From Anaerolineales bacterium UBA3001 (GTDB taxonomy: Bacteria; Chloroflexota; Anaerolineae; Anaerolineales; UBA11657): a DNA stretch of 15,179 nt. Numbering within the stretch: position 1 is the stretch's first letter; each line of letters opens with the position of its first letter. The notes beneath the pieces are model-generated. The model had not been told where the DNA came from and made no database searches. It saw only the letters and a list, made by a program, of their open reading frames with translations. A program made the position numbers and the translations under genes. Location: NCBI GenBank assembly GCA_002346435.1, contig DDZT01000033.1, positions 1 to 15,179 on the forward strand. The letters run 5' to 3'. Below are positions 1 to 7,652 of the stretch, piece after piece.

Positions 1-1461
1 AGATGGGCCACGAGGCACTCGACTGATAAACTCAGCTTTCGTTGGACTCAATAATGTAACAGCCTCTTGCGCCACTTGAAAGACTTTTCCCTCCTCTATC
101 TCAATCCCAAACAGCAGTGAACCTTCAGTGACATTAAGAATTGATAGATCATCATCATACAAACGCAATTTCATAGCAATAATACGTTCTACAGCACTAT
201 CTACTCTTTCAGCAAACGCTGCATCTTCACGATACTTACGGACAAACAAATCAATAGTGCTCACTACCGTATCAAATTGATCTTCAGACCTATCCAAAAC
301 AAAGCCATCAATAAACAGTATGTCATTACCAGCCAAAAATGCATCTCGAGCTATTTCGAATGCCGGAAAAGTTTTATCTGAAGGATCATAAAATCTTCTT
401 ACTCCTTCAGTTCCTAATGCTGAACTCATAATCAGACCACCTTGCTCACGCCAATCATAAAATTCCTGCACGTTGAACAACTCAGTCATACCGCCAGAGT
501 CCAAACCAAGCGGACGGGTATCAATAGAAACCGAACCCTGCCACGCCGAATATCTTGCCTGCGCGGGCATTAAGATATCAATAGTTTCTTCTGAACCATA
601 GGGCATTTTTGTAACTGATTCGTACGGAGCCAAGTCAATTTTAAGCAAATCTTGCAAAGATTTATTCACAACAGGAGTATCCATTCTACTACTGTCAGCA
701 GCACCTAATCCAGGGAAAGGTTCGCCTACAAAAGCAATTCGTCCACTACTCCCTCTATGAACGCCAACTATAAATGAACGAGCCATCTCTCCCACCCAGT
801 AAGGGCTACCACCAAAAGACTCCAAACCTTTACCGCCAGAACTAGCTCCAATTCTAGGATCCACTACATCCATGCTAGGGCCGACATATAAATTAATACC
901 TATTTTACTCAATTCGGACCCAGTTATCTCACCCATAGAGCGCGCGAGACTGGTGTCCCATGTAGCTCCCACTGCCATTGCTCCAGGGATACGAGTCAAC
1001 CCTTCACCAGAGTCCATATTATCCCCAAGATTTGAATTGTATTTAGCACCAATTAGGAGTGGTATGTAACTACTACTAATGTTGGCATCTGAAAGCATTC
1101 CAACTGCTTCTTTTGAATCACTATTTATTTTCTGCCAAGCTATCCTCTGGAGCCCTTTGGTTAATTTCGATGTAGAATCGATGATATCGCCATTATCACT
1201 AAAATTGTCATTCTCTAGCATCAGCATCGCACCACCGACACGATAATCATATATAAGCTTGTAAACAGAGGTTTGACTGCCAATATCGGTGCCATCAAAA
1301 CCTATCAAGAACAATTGACCTACTTTTTGTTCTGGTGTCAGTACAGACATTATGTCTTTAATTTGGGTCCGGTTTGGAGAAGCACCAACATCATGTCCGA
1401 TAGCAAAAATTACTATCAATATGCAAAGTGCTCTCAAAATAAATGTTTGATTTAATTTCAT
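1..1461 (-). CDS. Secreted GH3-family glycoside hydrolase homologue, probably catalytically inactive (3' end outside window)
   Basis: I translated 487 codons from ATG 1461; the frame is still open at base 1. Residues 1-28 form a signal peptide (Lys/Arg followed by a run such as ALCILIVIFAIG), so the protein is probably exported. Residues about 35-450 match the GH3 N-terminal barrel: LTPEQKVGQLFLIGF near the start, VGPSMDVVDPRIG, a FGGSPYWVGE segment, FPGLGAADS, and ARDAFLAGNDMLF. EAVTLLSP near the window edge begins the C-terminal sandwich domain. Active family members (for example NagZ-like beta-N-acetylhexosaminidases) have KHFPG and an S/T-D nucleophile motif. Here KHFPG reads EPFPG (residues 247-251) and the nucleophile position is Ser347 in IMSSALG. 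I therefore infer a non-hydrolytic, perhaps glycan-binding, role. An in-frame ATGATG at 1521 would add 20 residues and lies closer to miaA; I prefer 1461 because it places the signal peptide at the N-terminus. The gene probably follows miaA in one transcript. Confidence 0.85.
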   Translation of the reverse strand, partial: MKLNQTFILRALCILIVIFAIGHDVGASPNRTQIKDIMSVLTPEQKVGQLFLIGFDGTDIGSQTSVYKLIYDYRVGGAMLMLENDNFSDNGDIIDSTSKLTKGLQRIAWQKINSDSKEAVGMLSDANISSSYIPLLIGAKYNSNLGDNMDSGEGLTRIPGAMAVGATWDTSLARSMGEITGSELSKIGINLYVGPSMDVVDPRIGASSGGKGLESFGGSPYWVGEMARSFIVGVHRGSSGRIAFVGEPFPGLGAADSSRMDTPVVNKSLQDLLKIDLAPYESVTKMPYGSEETIDILMPAQARYSAWQGSVSIDTRPLGLDSGGMTELFNVQEFYDWREQGGLIMSSALGTEGVRRFYDPSDKTFPAFEIARDAFLAGNDILFIDGFVLDRSEDQFDTVVSTIDLFVRKYREDAAFAERVDSAVERIIAMKLRLYDDDLSILNVTEGSLLFGIEIEEGKVFQVAQEAVTLLSPTKAEFISRVPRGPS

Positions 1462-1540
1462 TCTACTTTTCTGTCTCCAAAACCACGAAAATAGCAAAAA
1501 TTCAAGAACACCTACCATCATACTACCACTTATCCTGAAT

Positions 1541-2473
1541 CTATGAAATTGAGTGGATCCAGTTTGAAACGTTAGTATGCAACTGTGTTAGAGAAAAATC
1601 TTCCATCTGGTACCAATTTATACTCATATCATCAGCCGAAAACCATGATGCCTGTCTACGCACTAGCCTCCGACTCGCCTTCCTAATCCTTCGTTTAGTC
1701 TCAGCAAGATCAATATTTCCCTGTATAAAATCTATAACCTCACGATAACCCAATGCAGACATGCTCGACATATCCGGTGTATAACCTTGGTCAATCAATC
1801 TATGGACTTCCTCGACCCAACCATCAGCGAACATTTTATCAATACGTGCATCTATTCTTATATAAAGTTTGGTTCTTTCCATAGATAATCCAACCACAAA
1901 AATATCATAACTAGGTTTAGTTTTTGTACGCAATTGCGAAAAAGGCTTTCCAGTACTAATACATACTTCCAAAGCACGAACTATCCTGCGTATGTTACGA
2001 GGATCAATTGATTCAGCAGCTTTACTATCCAGCTCTATTAGTTTGCTATGTAACGAAACAGAACCATACCTTTCAGCATAATCAACTAACTCTTCACGTA
2101 TTTTATGGTCCTTGGGAATAGGAGGTATATCCCAGCCTTCGATAATCGCACGCACATATTGTCCGGTGCCACCCACCAGCAAAGGTATATGATATCTTTG
2201 CTGTATATCACTTATAGAGCTGTTGGCTGCGTTTTTATACTGGGCTAATGACCAAGCCTTATCCGGCTTGGTCACATCAATCAGATGATGTGGAACCCGC
2301 TCCATCTCTTCATCAGTTGGTTTAGCAGTCCCAATATTCATACCCTGATAGAGTAAGCGAGAGTCCGCAGAAACTATTTCCGCACCGATTAGTTCAGCTA
2401 AAGATATAGCCGTGTTGGTTTTACCAACAGCAGTAGGTCCAACCATTACTATCAAAATTGGCTTCTTCAACAT
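1541..2473 (-). CDS. miaA: tRNA dimethylallyltransferase MiaA
   Basis: The 310-residue product has the usual MiaA length. The enzyme transfers the dimethylallyl group from DMAPP to N6 of A37 in tRNAs that read UNN codons, the first step of ms2i6A synthesis in the cytoplasm. The P-loop GPTAVGKT is at residues 12-19. It is followed by ADSRLLYQGMNIGTAKP (the usual DSRQVYRGMDIGTAKP), with the catalytic-region Asp37, then PHHLID, the VGGTGQY motif near residue 100, and the C-terminal SALGYREVIDF. The substitution of Gln in TGQY (commonly TGLY) is minor. The start ATG has no clear Shine-Dalgarno, but an extended -10 box lies 9 bases upstream. The gene diverges from uvrB and is followed 19 bases after its stop by the earliest possible start of the GH3-like gene. 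Confidence 0.97.
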   Translation of the reverse strand: MLKKPILIVMVGPTAVGKTNTAISLAELIGAEIVSADSRLLYQGMNIGTAKPTDEEMERVPHHLIDVTKPDKAWSLAQYKNAANSSISDIQQRYHIPLLVGGTGQYVRAIIEGWDIPPIPKDHKIREELVDYAERYGSVSLHSKLIELDSKAAESIDPRNIRRIVRALEVCISTGKPFSQLRTKTKPSYDIFVVGLSMERTKLYIRIDARIDKMFADGWVEEVHRLIDQGYTPDMSSMSALGYREVIDFIQGNIDLAETKRRIRKASRRLVRRQASWFSADDMSINWYQMEDFSLTQLHTNVSNWIHSIS

Positions 2474-2482
2474 AATATTCTT

Positions 2483-2491
2483 ATCATATCA
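2483..2491 (-). promoter_or_regulatory. Extended -10 promoter element for miaA
   Basis: On the minus strand the bases read TGATATGAT, matching the extended -10 pattern TGn-TATAAT with one mismatch. The box ends 9 bases before the miaA ATG, which predicts a leader of only a few bases. No convincing -35 is present, as expected for an extended -10 promoter. It shares the 58-bp divergent spacer with the uvrB promoter. Confidence 0.45.
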
Positions 2492-2519
2492 TCGACAAAC
2501 TATTCTAGGGTACCGCAGG

Positions 2520-2525
2520 TATAAT
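2520..2525 (+). promoter_or_regulatory. -10 box of uvrB, predicting a leaderless mRNA
   Basis: A perfect TATAAT ends exactly 6 bases before the uvrB ATG at 2532, so the expected transcription start falls on or next to the A of ATG. No AGGAGG-like site lies in the preceding 15 bases. The -35 region is poor: TCGACA at 2492-2497 is 22 bases away. Leaderless initiation is an inference from this spacing. Confidence 0.5.
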
Positions 2526-2531
2526 TAATTT

Positions 2532-4577
2532 ATGCCCGAATTCAAAATTCAAGCGCCTTACCAACCTACAGGCGACCAACCCGAGGCAATCAGAGATTTA
2601 GTAAAAGGACTTGACACCGGATTAGCCCATCAAGTACTTCATGGTGCAACTGGGACTGGCAAGACTTACACGATTGCGAATGTTATTGAAAAGACACAAA
2701 AATCTACTCTTGTATTAGCCCACAACAAGACACTAGCAGCACAGTTATATGCTGAATTCAAAGAATTTTTTCCTCATAACGCAGTAGAATATTTCGTAAG
2801 CTACTATGATTATTATCAACCCGAGGCTTATGTGCCAAGGCACGATCTATACGTTGAAAAAGAAACTAGTATCAATGAACAAATCGATCAAATGCGGCTC
2901 TCAGCCACAGCCTCTTTAATGAGCAGGCCCGATGTCATTATTGTGGGTTCTGTATCCAGTATATACGGTTTAGGCTCTCCCATATCTTACGGTAAGGTTG
3001 TAATTGACATAAAACTAAACACAACCATAAGACGAAATAATCTACTGAGACAACTCGTTGAGATACAGTACAACCGCAACGATACAGTACTCAAACCTGG
3101 TACTTTTGCAGTAAGAGGGGACACCATAGAAATCTTACCCCCATATGCTGAACATTCTTATCGCATAGACCTATTTGGCGATGATGTAGAGAAAATACTA
3201 GAGGTAAATACAATTACTGGCGAAGTACATGGCATCCATAATGACATAAAAATTTTTCCCGCCAGGCACTTTATAGCTGAAGAAGACAAACTACGCCTGG
3301 CTCTACAAGATATCGAGCATGAGCTCCAGCAACGCATAGCTTATTTCAAAACCGAAGAAAAGCATCTAGAGGCACAACGTATTGAACAACGTACGCTATA
3401 TGACCTTGAGATGCTGAGAGAGGTAGGCAGCTGTTCAGGTATAGAAAATTATTCCAGACCACTAGACCAAAGACCAGCAGGATCACCTCCATGGACTCTT
3501 ATAGACTATTTTGCCGCAGATTTTCTCCTAGTAATTGATGAAAGCCATATGACCATCCCACAAATACGGGGCATGTATGCAGGAGATTTAGCCAGAAAAA
3601 CAGTCCTGGTCGATTATGGATTTAGACTACCATCCGCATTGGACAACAGACCACTAAATTTCGATGAATTTCAAGACCGGATCGGTCAAACAATATATAC
3701 TTCCGCCACACCTGGACCATACGAACTAGAACAAGCAAATGGTACAATCCAACAAGTCATACGTCCAACTGGACTGCTAGACCCCACTATAGAAGTACGT
3801 CCACTTGAAGGACAAGTAGATGACCTAATCGAAGAAATACGGAAGTGCACAATAAATGGAGAACGTGCTCTAGTCACTACTCTTACTAAGCGCATGGCGG
3901 AAGACCTCTCAACATACTTGTCAGAATTGAATATAAAAGTACATCATCTTCACTCAGAAATAGACGCATTAGAGAGAGTTGAAATTCTAAGAGAATTACG
4001 CCTCGGAGTCTACGACGTAGTAGTTGGTATTAATTTACTAAGAGAAGGCCTAGACTTACCGGAAGTATCCCTAGTATCAATACTTGATGCAGACAAACAA
4101 GGATTCCTTAGGTCAGCTACAGCTCTAATCCAAACTATCGGACGTGCAGCAAGACACTCTAAAGGCAGAGTAATTATGTATGCGGACAAACGTACTGATG
4201 CAATGCAACATGCAATTGATGAGACAAACCGCAGAAGATCAATACAGTCGAAATACAACACCGAAAATAATATACGGCCCACTAGCATAGTAAAATCCAT
4301 CCGAGACATAACTGACCAGCTAAGAAACAAACCAACAAATGATTCCTTTGCACATATTGAAACAATGGAGGATATGACAACTGACGAAATCATTGCCCTG
4401 ATCTCAAAAACGGAAATAAACATGCACAAAGCTGCAGATAATACGGAATTTGAAAAAGCAGCACTTCTTAGAGATACTCTTTATGATTTGCGCAAAATAC
4501 TTACTGATAAAATATCAGCTAATCCAGAAATAGACTTACCTCAAATACTAGCAGGCGAGCTCAGAAAAACATCTTAA
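2532..4577 (+). CDS. uvrB: Excinuclease ABC subunit B, UvrB
   Basis: The 681-residue product is full length for UvrB, the damage-verifying helicase-like subunit of UvrABC nucleotide excision repair, which receives DNA from UvrA and recruits UvrC. Visible motifs in order: DQPEAI near residue 15, Walker A GATGTGKT at 38-45, the damage-probing hairpin region YYDYYQPEAYVP at 91-102, the DESH box at 336-339, helicase C-terminal motifs around TLTKRMAEDL, INLLREGLDLPEV and QTIGRAARH, and a C-terminal UVR domain (about 629-661) of the kind that contacts UvrC. All key motifs are intact. Translation appears to start without a ribosome binding site, directly downstream of a TATAAT box. The gene diverges from miaA and is followed 141 bases later by the dGTPase-like gene on the same strand. 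Confidence 0.98.
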   Translation: MPEFKIQAPYQPTGDQPEAIRDLVKGLDTGLAHQVLHGATGTGKTYTIANVIEKTQKSTLVLAHNKTLAAQLYAEFKEFFPHNAVEYFVSYYDYYQPEAYVPRHDLYVEKETSINEQIDQMRLSATASLMSRPDVIIVGSVSSIYGLGSPISYGKVVIDIKLNTTIRRNNLLRQLVEIQYNRNDTVLKPGTFAVRGDTIEILPPYAEHSYRIDLFGDDVEKILEVNTITGEVHGIHNDIKIFPARHFIAEEDKLRLALQDIEHELQQRIAYFKTEEKHLEAQRIEQRTLYDLEMLREVGSCSGIENYSRPLDQRPAGSPPWTLIDYFAADFLLVIDESHMTIPQIRGMYAGDLARKTVLVDYGFRLPSALDNRPLNFDEFQDRIGQTIYTSATPGPYELEQANGTIQQVIRPTGLLDPTIEVRPLEGQVDDLIEEIRKCTINGERALVTTLTKRMAEDLSTYLSELNIKVHHLHSEIDALERVEILRELRLGVYDVVVGINLLREGLDLPEVSLVSILDADKQGFLRSATALIQTIGRAARHSKGRVIMYADKRTDAMQHAIDETNRRRSIQSKYNTENNIRPTSIVKSIRDITDQLRNKPTNDSFAHIETMEDMTTDEIIALISKTEINMHKAADNTEFEKAALLRDTLYDLRKILTDKISANPEIDLPQILAGELRKTS

Positions 4578-4706
4578 GTGTCATATATGTGGATTGCCAT
4601 ATTGAACAAACACAATTCATTGAAGATGAAATTAATAAGAAACAAAAATAACTGATAAAAAAACTTATCACTTAATATTAAGCAACATAATAATGTATTA
4701 GACATG

Positions 4707-4712
4707 TACAAT
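4707..4712 (+). promoter_or_regulatory. Putative -10 box of the dGTPase-like gene
   Basis: TACAAT ends exactly 6 bases before ATG 4719, the same geometry as at uvrB. No Shine-Dalgarno precedes the ATG. No good -35 is visible in this AT-rich spacer, so the call rests on the box, its position and the missing ribosome binding site. Confidence 0.35.
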
Positions 4713-4718
4713 TAGATT

Positions 4719-5864
4719 ATGCTAATTACGCGCACAGATTTAGAATCAAATGAAAACAAATCAATAGCTCCCTACGGATTTAGAAGCTCTAAATCAAAAG
4801 GTAGACAATACGAAGAAAGAAAAGCTATCTATCGAACTGAATACCAACGTGACCGCGACAGAATAATACATACAACTGCATTTCGTCGCTTGGAGTACAA
4901 AACACAGGTGTTCGAAAATAATGAAGGTGACTATTACAGAACTAGGCTTACTCATTCGCTTGAAGTAGCCCAAGTCGGAAGAACTATTGCAAGAGCACTG
5001 GCTGCTAACGAAGACTTAGTAGAAGCTATTTGCTTGGCCCACGATTTAGGACACCCACCTTTTGGACATACTGGGGAACGAGTACTAAACAGCTTACTAA
5101 CAAACCATGGAGGGTTTGATCACAACAAACAGTCCATACGCATACTCACGGATATTGAATGCCGTTACCCCAATTTTAGGGGTCTAAACCTAACTTGGGA
5201 AGTACGAGAAGGTATAGTCAAGCATGAAACCGAATATGATATTGCGGACGCTGATGACTACAATCCAGATTTGCGAGGACACTTAGAAGCACAAATAGCA
5301 AATGCTGCAGATGAACTCGCTTATAACGCTCACGATTTAGATGATGGACTAAGATCCGGTATCCTAACTGCAAACACTATGGATCAACTTACACTCTGGA
5401 AAATTGCAAGAGACAGCATAAGCTGGGATGGGAACCACCTTACCGAACTAACGAGACACAGGATGATCCGTCGTATAATAGGTCTTGAAATACACAATTT
5501 AATAGAGACTACTAATAAAAACCTACAGAATACAAATCCTACTGACCCACTGCACATTCAACAATTAGAATACAATGTAGTACAATGGTCTAATCAGTAT
5601 AACGACTACAATAAAGAAATTAACGCATTTTTACGAAAGAATCTTTTCTCTCATCCACGTGTAAGAAATATGGAAGCAAAAGCTACTCAGTTACTAGGAG
5701 ACCTCTATTCCCACTTTATTGATAACCCTGCTTATCTGCCGTCAAACATACAACAAAACATAGATTCTCTAGGCATAGAGCGTGCAGTATGTGACTACAT
5801 TGCAGGAATGACAGACAGATATGCTGAAACGGAACACTTAGATCTAAAAGTTAGGACAAAGTAA
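4719..5864 (+). CDS. dgt: Deoxyguanosinetriphosphate triphosphohydrolase-like HD protein
   Basis: The 381-residue product belongs to the dGTPase branch of HD-domain phosphohydrolases, which split dNTPs into a deoxynucleoside and triphosphate and so influence nucleotide pools. Evidence includes the RDRDRIIHTTAFRRLEYKTQV segment, RTRLTHSLEVAQ with His79, the HD pair His108-Asp109 in AHDLGHPPFGHTGE, His135 in GFDHN, and DELAYNAHDLDDGLR near residue 205, which supplies the last metal-ligand Asp. This length suits the shorter dGTPase-like type found in many bacteria rather than the longer E. coli Dgt, so substrate preference for dGTP alone is unproven. It sits between uvrB and greA on the same strand, which fits a genome-maintenance group. 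The start ATG lacks a Shine-Dalgarno but has a TACAAT box six bases upstream. Confidence 0.93.
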   Translation: MLITRTDLESNENKSIAPYGFRSSKSKGRQYEERKAIYRTEYQRDRDRIIHTTAFRRLEYKTQVFENNEGDYYRTRLTHSLEVAQVGRTIARALAANEDLVEAICLAHDLGHPPFGHTGERVLNSLLTNHGGFDHNKQSIRILTDIECRYPNFRGLNLTWEVREGIVKHETEYDIADADDYNPDLRGHLEAQIANAADELAYNAHDLDDGLRSGILTANTMDQLTLWKIARDSISWDGNHLTELTRHRMIRRIIGLEIHNLIETTNKNLQNTNPTDPLHIQQLEYNVVQWSNQYNDYNKEINAFLRKNLFSHPRVRNMEAKATQLLGDLYSHFIDNPAYLPSNIQQNIDSLGIERAVCDYIAGMTDRYAETEHLDLKVRTK

Positions 5865-5942
5865 TCAATCTAGTTCCTTACCTATATGAAAACATTACAT
5901 TCACCACATCAATTTTGTTTATATTTACACATACCTTATCAC

Positions 5943-5947
5943 AAGGA
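5943..5947 (+). promoter_or_regulatory. Ribosome binding site of greA
   Basis: AAGGA lies 5 bases before the greA ATG at 5953. It shows that this genome also uses Shine-Dalgarno starts, in contrast to the two preceding genes. No strong promoter is visible in the 88-base gap after the dNTPase gene. Confidence 0.55.
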
Positions 5948-5952
5948 TACAG

Positions 5953-6420
5953 ATGAACACTAATAAGACTTATCTTACGGATGCTGGCATACAGAAATTA
6001 ACTCGCGAACTCACTGAACTCACAACAAAGCAACGTCCTGAACTTGCCAAACGGCTCAGAGACGCGATCAAAATGGGTGACCTAAGCGAAAACGCAGATT
6101 ATATTGCCGCAAAGGAAGATCAGGCCTTTATTGAAGGCCGCATATTGGAATTACAAGAAATGCTACGTAGTTCAGTATTAATTTCAGATCAAACTAGCAA
6201 GCAAGAAGTAGCTATCGGATCCACAGTAACAATCTCTGAAGATGACGGGGTTGAAGAACAATACACCTTGGTAGGTCCTGCTGAAGCAGACCCTACTACA
6301 GGCATGATTTCACACGAATCTCCAATTGGTCAGGCAATCATAGGAAAATCTATTGATGACACTGTAACAGTAGTTACGCCAGGCGGAAAAAGCACTTTCA
6401 AAATTATACGTTTAGAGTAA
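5953..6420 (+). CDS. greA: Transcription elongation factor GreA
   Basis: The 155-residue product has the standard GreA length. GreA enters the secondary channel of RNA polymerase and stimulates cleavage of the 3' end of backtracked RNA, rescuing stalled complexes. Residues about 1-75 form the coiled coil, beginning YLTDAGIQKL. Its tip carries the conserved acidic GDLSENADYIAAKEDQ segment. Residues about 80-155 form the FKBP-like C-terminal domain with the usual SPIGQAIIGK and a final FKIIRLE. The gene has an AAGGA ribosome binding site, is the last of three plus-strand genes, and ends 23 bases from the stop of the oncoming membrane-protein gene, leaving little room for a terminator; none is evident. 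Confidence 0.97.
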   Translation: MNTNKTYLTDAGIQKLTRELTELTTKQRPELAKRLRDAIKMGDLSENADYIAAKEDQAFIEGRILELQEMLRSSVLISDQTSKQEVAIGSTVTISEDDGVEEQYTLVGPAEADPTTGMISHESPIGQAIIGKSIDDTVTVVTPGGKSTFKIIRLE

Positions 6421-6443
6421 TGGAGCAAATAAAATCTGCGAAA

Positions 6444-7553
6444 TTAAGCCTTACGCCAAGCTGATAATTCTACAGTGAGCTGATTGAAAAATGAGTTTTG
6501 TGGTAAGGCCCCTCCACCATATTGCATATCAACTATACGAGCACTCACATGTAATGAAGCAGTTTCTAGAACAATTGCTTTTCCAGAATCAGCCATTACA
6601 GGCTCACCCTTAGGCGCCAACGAAGCTCGTTTAGCTTGGTCGCTGAATGCATCTTCACTCATCAATACTTTAGTTACTGTCCTCACATCATTTTTATCAA
6701 AAAGCCATATCTCAAAAGCACATACTTTTTTCGGTTCACCTACACCAATTATGTCACTGATACCCATGCCACACTCACCCAGAAAATCGCCATTAGCATC
6801 ATCAATCCCAAATGAATCATCATACAAGTCGTCACCCAGCAAATATGTGGTCATAAATCTAGACAACGGAGCGCCTCTATCTGATAATATATCCTCGTTG
6901 TCAGTCAGAGTTGTTAAACTACTATTGCTATCATCAACAATAGCCGCCCCATTGTCAACCTGCTGACGAGGCATTCCCAAGTCCCTTTTTAGTTTCAGGC
7001 TACCATTTTTGAATAAGTAGTAGCCTACACCACTCATAACTGCAATTACAATAAATCCACCAAGAATAGGAATCAATATTGACCTATCAAACAAACCTGT
7101 TTCTACTTGCTCGGTGTTAACTTCTTTGAGATTGTTTTTATCATCTCCTAGATTCAACTCAGAGATGGGCTCCTTACTTTCCCCAACGACTTCCAACGCA
7201 CTCTGCATTTGGGCTATACGCAATTGTTCAGCACCAAGCGCATTCCCACGAGCGTACTCAATATAGCTAGAAGAATTCTCCCCAAGCCAATTGGTCCGCT
7301 TCTGGGCCTTATCGATATCGGTAGTCAACACATAAGAATCAGCACTCATCTGTACCCACTCAGAAATAAAATGTGGGTGTAAACTCTCTGGGTCTGCATC
7401 TTCCCATACAACTGGGAACAACCACCAACCAAACACCAACCAACCGGTCAATATTCCCGTAACAAACATTATTGCAACAGTAACAGACATGTTGTTTTCA
7501 GCAAATATAAACAGCTGCTGCGTATATTTGCTTTTTCGTATATTATTTACCAT
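6444..7553 (-). CDS. Two-pass membrane protein of unknown function, Chloroflexota-type
   Basis: The product has 369 residues and no function I can name. Two membrane segments are visible, at about residues 24-46 (VTVAIMFVTGILTGWLVFGW) and 158-181 (ILIPILGGFIVIAVMSGVGY). Between them is a roughly 110-residue region with a WEDADPESLHPHFISEWVQM segment and a helical stretch (DKAQKRTNWLG) of the kind seen in conserved Chloroflexota proteins. A polar low-complexity linker (about 190-228) leads to a C-terminal domain (230-369) with DDLYDDSFGI, FLGECGMGISD, VCAFEIWLFDKNDVRTVTKV and YGGGALPQNSFF. I recall this C-terminal block as conserved across Chloroflexota, but cannot verify that here. If the first segment is a signal anchor, the middle region is probably outside and the C-terminal domain inside. 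It is last in the minus-strand series, 99 bases after topA, with no clear ribosome binding site. Confidence 0.8.
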   Translation of the reverse strand: MVNNIRKSKYTQQLFIFAENNMSVTVAIMFVTGILTGWLVFGWWLFPVVWEDADPESLHPHFISEWVQMSADSYVLTTDIDKAQKRTNWLGENSSSYIEYARGNALGAEQLRIAQMQSALEVVGESKEPISELNLGDDKNNLKEVNTEQVETGLFDRSILIPILGGFIVIAVMSGVGYYLFKNGSLKLKRDLGMPRQQVDNGAAIVDDSNSSLTTLTDNEDILSDRGAPLSRFMTTYLLGDDLYDDSFGIDDANGDFLGECGMGISDIIGVGEPKKVCAFEIWLFDKNDVRTVTKVLMSEDAFSDQAKRASLAPKGEPVMADSGKAIVLETASLHVSARIVDMQYGGGALPQNSFFNQLTVELSAWRKA

Positions 7554-7652
7554 ATTTTGAGGAAGTCTTTATCTATGCCAAAGGATGCGTCTACTTTGAC
7601 CAATACACTAGAGGTTTAACTTAGATGCAATTTCAATGCCAGCAATGTTATT

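Noticed and set aside
872..1455. Plus-strand open frames of 60-65 codons at 872-1069 and 1273-1455
   Set aside because: They are antisense to the GH3-like gene, whose minus-strand frame gives clear family motifs; the plus-strand products are not protein-like.
4010..4429. 139-codon minus-strand frame inside uvrB
   Set aside because: It is antisense to the UvrB helicase C-terminal motifs and has no ribosome binding site or recognisable domain.
4588..4656. Tiny plus-strand frame after uvrB (about 22 codons)
   Set aside because: It has no ribosome binding site, and its AT-rich composition gives such frames by chance.
4653..4670. TGATAA/TTATCA hairpin between uvrB and the dNTPase gene as a terminator
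   Set aside because: The 6-bp stem has only one G:C position at each arm and no U-run follows, so it is too weak to call.
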